A DNA stretch of 64,000 bases, taken from the NCBI GenBank assembly GCA_035493475.1, contig DATJIF010000139.1, positions 1 through 64,000 of the forward strand, given 5' to 3'. Positions 59,587 through 64,000 of this stretch are shown here, one piece after another; the stretch's first letter is position 1; every line of letters begins with the position of its first letter. A model generated the notes under the pieces. It was not told the origin of the DNA. It worked only from the letters and a program-made list of their open reading frames with translations, and did not search any database. A program made the translations under genes and the position numbers. The stretch is from Actinospica sp035493475. Lineage in GTDB: Bacteria > Actinomycetota > Actinomycetes > Streptomycetales > Catenulisporaceae.

Positions 59587-59616
59587 CTCCCAGGCCCGGT
59601 GCAACGGGCCTGGGAG
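59587..59616. terminator. terminator after the MFS gene
   Basis: CTCCCAGGCCCG-GTGCAA-CGGGCCTGGGAG is a 12-bp perfect stem. It covers a GTG (59599) that would otherwise be a start for the next gene. Confidence 0.88.
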
Positions 59617-59658
59617 GAGTCCTCCTGCTCCATGCTCGCTGCGCATCTGAGGAGAACC

Positions 59659-61398
59659 TTGAGTACTTTACATTCGCGTAGGCCGCTGGCCGCCGCGTTC
59701 ACCGCCGCCGCGATGGTCGCGGTCGGCCTGTGGGCCAGCGGTTCCGCCGCCGCGACCGGCTCGTCCACGGCCGCCGCGTCCGCCGTCACACCGCTCACGT
59801 CCTGTTCCGCCGCCTCCGGCTTCAACCTGCTGACCCTCGCCGGCGCGAACACCTCGATCACCTCCGCGACCTCCGTGGCCGCGTCCTCGAACCCTGAGGG
59901 CGACTGGGCCGCATGCGAGGTGCAGGGGATCATCGCCCCCGAGACGCACTTCACGATCTACCTGCCCACGACCACGTACGCCGACGAGTACATGCAGGAC
60001 GGCTGCGGCGGCTACTGCGGCAACGTCAACGTCAACACCTCGGTCGACTACAACTGCCTGCAGACGACCGACGGGAACTTCGCCGTCGCCTCGGACGACG
60101 AGGGCCACGAGGGCGGCAGCTTCACCGCGACCGCGTTCCAGGACCCTGAGCTCAAGGCCGTGTTCGGCTACGAGTCGGAGCACCAGCTCGCGCTCGTGGC
60201 GAAGGCGGTCATCAAGGACTTCTACGGCAGCGCGCCGAAGGACTCCTACTACGACGGCTGCTCGGACGGCGGCCGCGAGGCGCTGCTCGAGGCCCAGCGC
60301 TACCCGACCGACTTCAACGGCATCGTCGCCGGATCGCCCGCCTCGGTGCAGACCGAGCTCAACGCGTTCGAGGAGGCCTGGAACGCGCAGGCCAACACCG
60401 CGTCCGACGGTTCGGCGATCCTGACGGCCGACGACCTGACGCCGCTGCACAACGACGTCCTCGAAGCCTGCGGCGGCTCCACGGCCGTGACCCTCGGCTA
60501 CCTCGCCGACCCGCTGGCCTGCACGTGGAGCCCGGCGAGCATCGCGTGCAAGGCGGGCCAGAGCTCCACCTCGACCGACTTCTGCCTGACGGCGGCTCAG
60601 GTCGAGACCGTGGACAAGCTCTACGCGGGACCGACCGACGCGCAGGGCGACCGGCTCTACCCGGGTTACGAGACGCGCGGCTCCGAACTGAACTGGGCCG
60701 GGTGGATCGTGCCCACCAGCGGGACTGCGGAGACCGGCGCCATCGACGCGGGCATCGGCACCGGCGCGTGGCAGAGCCTCGTTTCGGAGACCGGCACGTT
60801 CAACGGCAAGGCCGGCTACCTGGACGTCCAGTTCACCAAGGCCGCGTACCAGAAGGTCACCTCGGCCAACGACGGTGAACTCGACATGATCGACCCGGAC
60901 CTGTCGGCGTTCGAGAAGGCGGGCGGCAAGCTGATCCTCTGGGCCGGTTACGCGGACCCGGCGATCAACCCGGTCGGCACCATCGCCTACTACCAGTCCG
61001 TGGTCAAGGACATGGGCGGCCTGAACGCGACCGAGCAGTTCGCCCGGTTGTACCTGCTGCCCGGCGTAGCGCACTGCGGCGGCGGCCAGGGCCCGTCGAA
61101 CATGGACGCGGTCACGGCGATCACCGGCTGGGTCACGGCAGGCAAGGCGCCGAGCAGCCTGCTGACCACCGCGACCAGCAGCAGCGGCACCGTCACGGCG
61201 ACCCGCCCGGTCTACGCGTACCCCGACATCGCCGTGAACACCACCGGCGGCTCGATCTACGCGGCGTCCAGCTACACGCCGCAGGTCTCCAAGGCCGAGC
61301 AGAGTCTGAGCATCACGTGGCTCGGCGGATTCCGCTCCGGCTACGAGACGGTCAGCGGCTGGGTCGATGGCCAGTGGGTCACCACGAAGGCGCGGTGA
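59659..61398 (+). CDS. secreted tannase/feruloyl esterase family protein
   Basis: The 579-aa esterase hydrolyses galloyl or feruloyl esters outside the cell. The TTG at 59659 is chosen because TGAGGAG lies 5 nt upstream and the product starts with a clean signal peptide (about 1-32, ending AAA). Catalytic features of the family are seen: DGCSDGGREAL (Ser nucleophile with the adjacent Cys), WAGYADPAI (Asp) and LLPGVAHCGGG (His with adjacent Cys); the two Cys normally pair to bring Ser and His together. Gallate-pathway genes 800 nt downstream point to gallotannin as substrate. A feruloyl or MHET-like activity remains possible. Confidence 0.87.
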   Translation: MSTLHSRRPLAAAFTAAAMVAVGLWASGSAAATGSSTAAASAVTPLTSCSAASGFNLLTLAGANTSITSATSVAASSNPEGDWAACEVQGIIAPETHFTIYLPTTTYADEYMQDGCGGYCGNVNVNTSVDYNCLQTTDGNFAVASDDEGHEGGSFTATAFQDPELKAVFGYESEHQLALVAKAVIKDFYGSAPKDSYYDGCSDGGREALLEAQRYPTDFNGIVAGSPASVQTELNAFEEAWNAQANTASDGSAILTADDLTPLHNDVLEACGGSTAVTLGYLADPLACTWSPASIACKAGQSSTSTDFCLTAAQVETVDKLYAGPTDAQGDRLYPGYETRGSELNWAGWIVPTSGTAETGAIDAGIGTGAWQSLVSETGTFNGKAGYLDVQFTKAAYQKVTSANDGELDMIDPDLSAFEKAGGKLILWAGYADPAINPVGTIAYYQSVVKDMGGLNATEQFARLYLLPGVAHCGGGQGPSNMDAVTAITGWVTAGKAPSSLLTTATSSSGTVTATRPVYAYPDIAVNTTGGSIYAASSYTPQVSKAEQSLSITWLGGFRSGYETVSGWVDGQWVTTKAR

Positions 61399-61462
61399 CC
61401 TGCACCCATGACGCGCGAGTCCCCGACGATGGTTGACATGGATAATCTTGTTTTCAGGATTG

Positions 61463-61492
61463 TTGACGATCGCTGCGCCGGGGACCTAGCGT
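61463..61492 (+). promoter_or_regulatory. promoter of the galBCD operon, leaderless
   Basis: TTGACG (61463-61468), an 18-nt spacer and TAGCGT (61487-61492) place transcription start at or within 1 nt of the GntR ATG at 61499. The AT-rich stretch 61433-61462 (GGATAATCTTGTTTTCAGGAT) is a likely regulator-binding site. Confidence 0.65.
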
Positions 61493-61498
61493 TCGATC

Positions 61499-62158
61499 AT
61501 GGGGAATCCGACCAGTGGCCGGCAGGCCACGACACACGTGGCGAAGATCCTGCGCGAGGCGATCAGGGCGGGGGAGATGGCGCCGGGCCATCGCCTCGTC
61601 GAGCTCGACCTCGCCGAACAGCTCGGAGTCACCCGGGCCGCCGTGCGCGGCGCGCTGCTCGACCTGACCGGCGAAGGGCTGGTCGAGCGGATCGCGAACC
61701 GCGGCGCGCGGGTCCGGGTGATCCCGGTGGACGAGGCCGTGCAGATCGTCGAGTGCCGGGCCGCGCTCGAGGGACTGTGCGCCGCGAAGGCCGCCGAACT
61801 CGCCGAGGACGCGGACCGGGAACTGCTCCGCGGCCTCGGCGAGAAGATGCGCGAGGCCGTGGCGTCCGGCGACGTCCTGGCGTACTCGAAGCTCAACCAG
61901 CAGCTGCACGCGCACATCCTGCGGCTGTCCGGCCAGCAGGTCGCGGCCGGACTGCTGGAACGGCTCAACGCGCAGATCGTCCGGCACCAGTTCCGGCTCA
62001 GCCTGCGGCCCGGACGTCCGCAGAAGTCGCTGCCCGAGCACCTGGCCCTGATCGAGGCCGTGTGCGCGGGCGACCAGGCGGCGGCTGAGCGTACCGCCCG
62101 GGAGCATCTGGCCAGCGTCGCCGAGGCGCTGCGGCACAGCACCGAAGAACGGATATAG
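61499..62158 (+). CDS. GntR family regulator (FadR/FCD subfamily)
   Basis: This 219-aa regulator has an N-terminal winged helix (about 8-75; RLVELDLAEQLGVTRAAVRGALLDLTGEGLV) and a helical FCD ligand domain with the metal/ligand residues in EDADRELL, KLNQQLHAHIL and PEHLALIEAV. FCD regulators often bind carboxylates. It is the first gene of the gallate cluster, 11 nt before galB, and is probably a repressor released by gallate or an intermediate of the pathway. The mRNA appears leaderless from its ATG. Confidence 0.88.
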   Translation: MGNPTSGRQATTHVAKILREAIRAGEMAPGHRLVELDLAEQLGVTRAAVRGALLDLTGEGLVERIANRGARVRVIPVDEAVQIVECRAALEGLCAAKAAELAEDADRELLRGLGEKMREAVASGDVLAYSKLNQQLHAHILRLSGQQVAAGLLERLNAQIVRHQFRLSLRPGRPQKSLPEHLALIEAVCAGDQAAAERTAREHLASVAEALRHSTEERI

Positions 62159-62169
62159 AGGGATGGAAG

Positions 62170-62919
62170 ATGACTGAGGACGCGACGGCTGTGAACCGGG
62201 GCGCGCTGCTGGTGGTCAGCGCGCACGCGGGCGACTTCGTCTGGCGGGCCGGCGGCGCGATCGCGCTGGCGGCCTCGCGCGGGCAGCGGGCCAAGGTGGT
62301 CTGCCTGTCCTACGGCGAGCGCGGCGAGTCGGCGAAGGCGTGGCTCGCGGGCAAGAAGCTCGACGAGATCAAGCAGATCCGCCGGGCCGAGGCCGAGGCC
62401 GCCGCCGACGCGCTCGGAGCCGAGATCGAGTTCTTCGACATCGGCGACTACCCGCTGCCGGAGAGCCACGAGACCGTGGACCGCCTCGTGCTCGTCTACC
62501 GCGAACTGCAGCCCGAAGTCGTGCTCACGCACACCCTCGTCGACCCCTACAACGGCGACCACCCGGCCGCCGCGCGGATGGCCCTGCAGGCGCGGATCCT
62601 GGCGCAGGCCATCGGATACGAGGCACCCGGCGAACCGCTCGGCGCGCCGCCGGTCTTCTCCTTCGAGCCGCACCAGTCCGAGCAGTGCGACTTCAAGCCG
62701 AACCTGCTGCTCGACATCACCCCGGTCTGGGAGCGCAAGCAGGCCGCGATGCAGTGCCTGCCCGCCCAGCAGCACATGTGGGACTACTACACGGACCTCG
62801 CGAAGCGGCGCGGCGTCCAGCTCAAGCGCAACGCGGGCCCGAACCTCGGCCTCGCGCACGACACCCGGGCCGAGGCGTTCTTCCGGCACTTCCCGCAGAC
62901 GACCCAGGAGCTGTCGTGA
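62170..62919 (+). CDS. galB: 4-oxalomesaconate hydratase, PIG-L type (GalB-like)
   Basis: The 249-aa protein has the PIG-L/LmbE deacetylase fold with metal residues in SAHAGDFVWR (replacing the AHPDD of most members) and NGDHPAAARMAL. Pseudomonas GalB is the known PIG-L-type hydratase that adds water to 4-oxalomesaconate in gallate catabolism, forming 4-carboxy-4-hydroxy-2-oxoadipate. AHAGDFVWR is the GalB-type variant and the neighbours galC and galD fix the role. The ATG follows GGATGGAAG. It overlaps galC by 4 nt. Confidence 0.86.
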   Translation: MTEDATAVNRGALLVVSAHAGDFVWRAGGAIALAASRGQRAKVVCLSYGERGESAKAWLAGKKLDEIKQIRRAEAEAAADALGAEIEFFDIGDYPLPESHETVDRLVLVYRELQPEVVLTHTLVDPYNGDHPAAARMALQARILAQAIGYEAPGEPLGAPPVFSFEPHQSEQCDFKPNLLLDITPVWERKQAAMQCLPAQQHMWDYYTDLAKRRGVQLKRNAGPNLGLAHDTRAEAFFRHFPQTTQELS

Positions 62920-63686
62920 GCACTGTGAACGAGCTTGCGAGTGAACCATCGGATACAGGGTCGTCGAAGAGCGCGGGCCGCAGCGTGCGATCGAACCTTG
63001 TGGTTGTCACGGGCGTTCCCCGGCCGCCGATCGAGCAGCTCGACGAGCTCGCGGGCTTCGGCGTCGCGACGGTGCACGAGGCGCTCGGCCGCGTCGGGTA
63101 TCTGGGCCCTGAGCTCCGTCCGATCCAGCAAGGGGCGCGGATCGCGGGCAGCGTCGTCACGGCCCTCGTCTGGCCCGGCGACAACCTGATGATCCACGCG
63201 GCCGTCGAGCAGTGCGCGCCAGGTGATGTGCTGGTCGTGGCGCCGACGTCTCCGTGCACGGACGGCTACTTCGGCGAGCTGCTGGCCACGTCGCTGGTCT
63301 CCCGTGGCGTTCGCGGCCTGATCATCGACGCGGGCGTGCGCGACACGGCCGAACTGCGCGAGATGGGTTTCCCGGTCTGGTCGCGGCACGTCAGCGCGCA
63401 GGGCACGGTCAAGGCCACGGCCGGCGCGGTCAACGTGCCGGTCGTCGTCGGCGGGCAGACCATCCGTCCGGGCGCCGCGATCCTCGCCGACGACGACGGT
63501 GTCATGGCCTTCGCCGCGCGCGACCTGCCGCACGCCCTCGAAGCGTCCCAGGCCCGCGAGGCGAAGGAGCAGGCCACGCGCGAGGCTCTTGCGGGCGGTC
63601 AGCTCGGACTCGACCGCTACAACCTGCGTCCGCTGCTCAAGGAACTCGGTGTCGAGTACGTGACATACGAGGAACACCATGAATGA
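62916..63686 (+). CDS. galC: 4-carboxy-4-hydroxy-2-oxoadipate aldolase/oxaloacetate decarboxylase
   Basis: The 256-aa class II aldolase of the RraA-like type splits 4-carboxy-4-hydroxy-2-oxoadipate to pyruvate and oxaloacetate. Motifs are GVATVHEALGR, GELLATSLVSRGVRGLIIDAGVRD (phosphate/carboxylate and metal site) and ADDDGVMAF. The GTG at 62916 overlaps the galB stop; relatives start near the RSNLVVVTG segment, so about 24 extra N-terminal residues here may be a different start (GTG at 62985). The stop overlaps galD by 8 nt. Confidence 0.9.
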   Translation: MSTVNELASEPSDTGSSKSAGRSVRSNLVVVTGVPRPPIEQLDELAGFGVATVHEALGRVGYLGPELRPIQQGARIAGSVVTALVWPGDNLMIHAAVEQCAPGDVLVVAPTSPCTDGYFGELLATSLVSRGVRGLIIDAGVRDTAELREMGFPVWSRHVSAQGTVKATAGAVNVPVVVGGQTIRPGAAILADDDGVMAFAARDLPHALEASQAREAKEQATREALAGGQLGLDRYNLRPLLKELGVEYVTYEEHHE

Positions 63687-64000
63687 GGACGCCGGCATTC
63701 CCTGCATCCTGATGCGCGGCGGCACGTCCAAGGGCCCGTTCTTCCTCGCCTCCGACCTACCCGCCGACGCCGCCGAGCGCGACGATGTGCTCATGCGCGT
63801 CATGGGCACGCCCGATCCCCGGCAGATCAACGGAATCGGCGGAGCGCACCCGCTGACCAGCAAGGTCGCGGTCGTCTCGCCGTCCACGCACCCTGACACG
63901 GACGTCGACTACCTGTTCCTGCAGGTCGGCGTCGGCGAAGCGTTCGTCACCGACAAGCAGAACTGCGGCAACATGCTCGCCGGAGTCGGACCGTTCGCCG
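63679..64000 (+). CDS. galD: 4-oxalomesaconate tautomerase, PrpF family (partial)
   Basis: The first 107 aa of a PrpF-like protein run off the window end. The start IPCILMRGGTSKGPFFLASDLP and the strands INGIGGAHPLTSKVAVVSPS and DKQNCGNMLAGVGPFA (with the catalytic Cys) match the family. With galB and galC next to it, 4-oxalomesaconate keto/enol tautomerase (GalD) is the best call rather than 2-methylaconitate isomerase. GAGGAA precedes the ATG. Further pathway genes, such as gallate dioxygenase, should lie beyond position 64000. Confidence 0.85.
   Translation, partial: MNEDAGIPCILMRGGTSKGPFFLASDLPADAAERDDVLMRVMGTPDPRQINGIGGAHPLTSKVAVVSPSTHPDTDVDYLFLQVGVGEAFVTDKQNCGNMLAGVGPFA

Noticed and set aside
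1..64000. CRISPR array, prophage, integrase or tRNA-associated island
   Set aside because: No regularly spaced repeats, tRNA-like cloverleaf, integrase or phage gene was seen.

Overview
The window is very GC-rich, packed with genes on both strands, and has many GTG/TTG starts and 1-4 nt start/stop overlaps. It also carries CBM2-tailed glycosidases, a SARP-type regulator, P450/ferredoxin pairs and short sulfur-type leader peptides. Together these point to the chromosome of a soil, plant-litter-degrading actinobacterium of the Streptomyces/Catenulispora type. I saw no rRNA, tRNA, CRISPR array, phage or transposase gene.

Layout. 1-0.8 kb: two small conserved or unknown proteins between hairpin terminators. 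0.8-9.4 kb: sugar-polymer island with a secreted GH2 exo-glucosaminidase-like enzyme, a ROK repressor, an APC permease, aldose epimerase and a secreted GH30-CBM2 enzyme. One 9-bp operator half-site, TAACTTTAC, recurs at the glycosidase and permease promoters. 9.5-10.9 kb: phosphate (Pit) transporter and a small membrane partner. 11.1-18.3 kb: organosulfur scavenging, with a leader peptide, an FMN reductase, a flavin reductase and three luciferase-like monooxygenases. A GNAT and a second leader peptide follow, ahead of a frameshifted APC permease. 18.3-23.6 kb: secreted proteins, USP, a NodB-like deacetylase, a Pth2-like protein and a TetR/hydrolase pair. 23.7-28.7 kb: an AfsR-like regulator and a DrrAB-like ABC exporter. 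28.9-34 kb: a GH48 cellulase translationally coupled to a double-FKBP lipoprotein and a ZnuA-like lipoprotein without its usual histidines. 34-35.5 kb: a DUF2252 gene carrying an in-frame 161-bp element with 25-bp perfect terminal inverted repeats.

35.6-42.9 kb: two cytochrome P450/ferredoxin modules, one with its own ferredoxin reductase, plus TetR, MarR, an alcohol dehydrogenase and an orphan response regulator. 42.9-48.4 kb: a DcuS/DcuR-like two-component pair divergent from a NitT/TauT-type ABC importer. 48.5-52 kb: a large TPR-CHAT (caspase-like) protein. 52.2-55.8 kb: a membrane electron-transfer operon (Ser-rich anchor, ApbE, ferric-reductase-like membrane protein, NuoF-like protein, ferredoxin) with no FMN-binding domain visible as the ApbE substrate. 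56-64 kb: a ROK regulator, an MFS transporter, a secreted tannase-family esterase, a GntR regulator and three genes for lower gallate (4,5-cleavage) catabolism (galB, galC, galD, the last cut by the window end).

The common theme is plant biomass use: cellulose (GH48), hemicellulose (GH30), amino-sugar polymers (GH2) and gallotannins (tannase to gallate to pyruvate plus oxaloacetate), with nutrient scavenging for phosphate and organic sulfur alongside. Several regulators appear to be made from leaderless transcripts, with a -10 box about 7 nt before the start codon.
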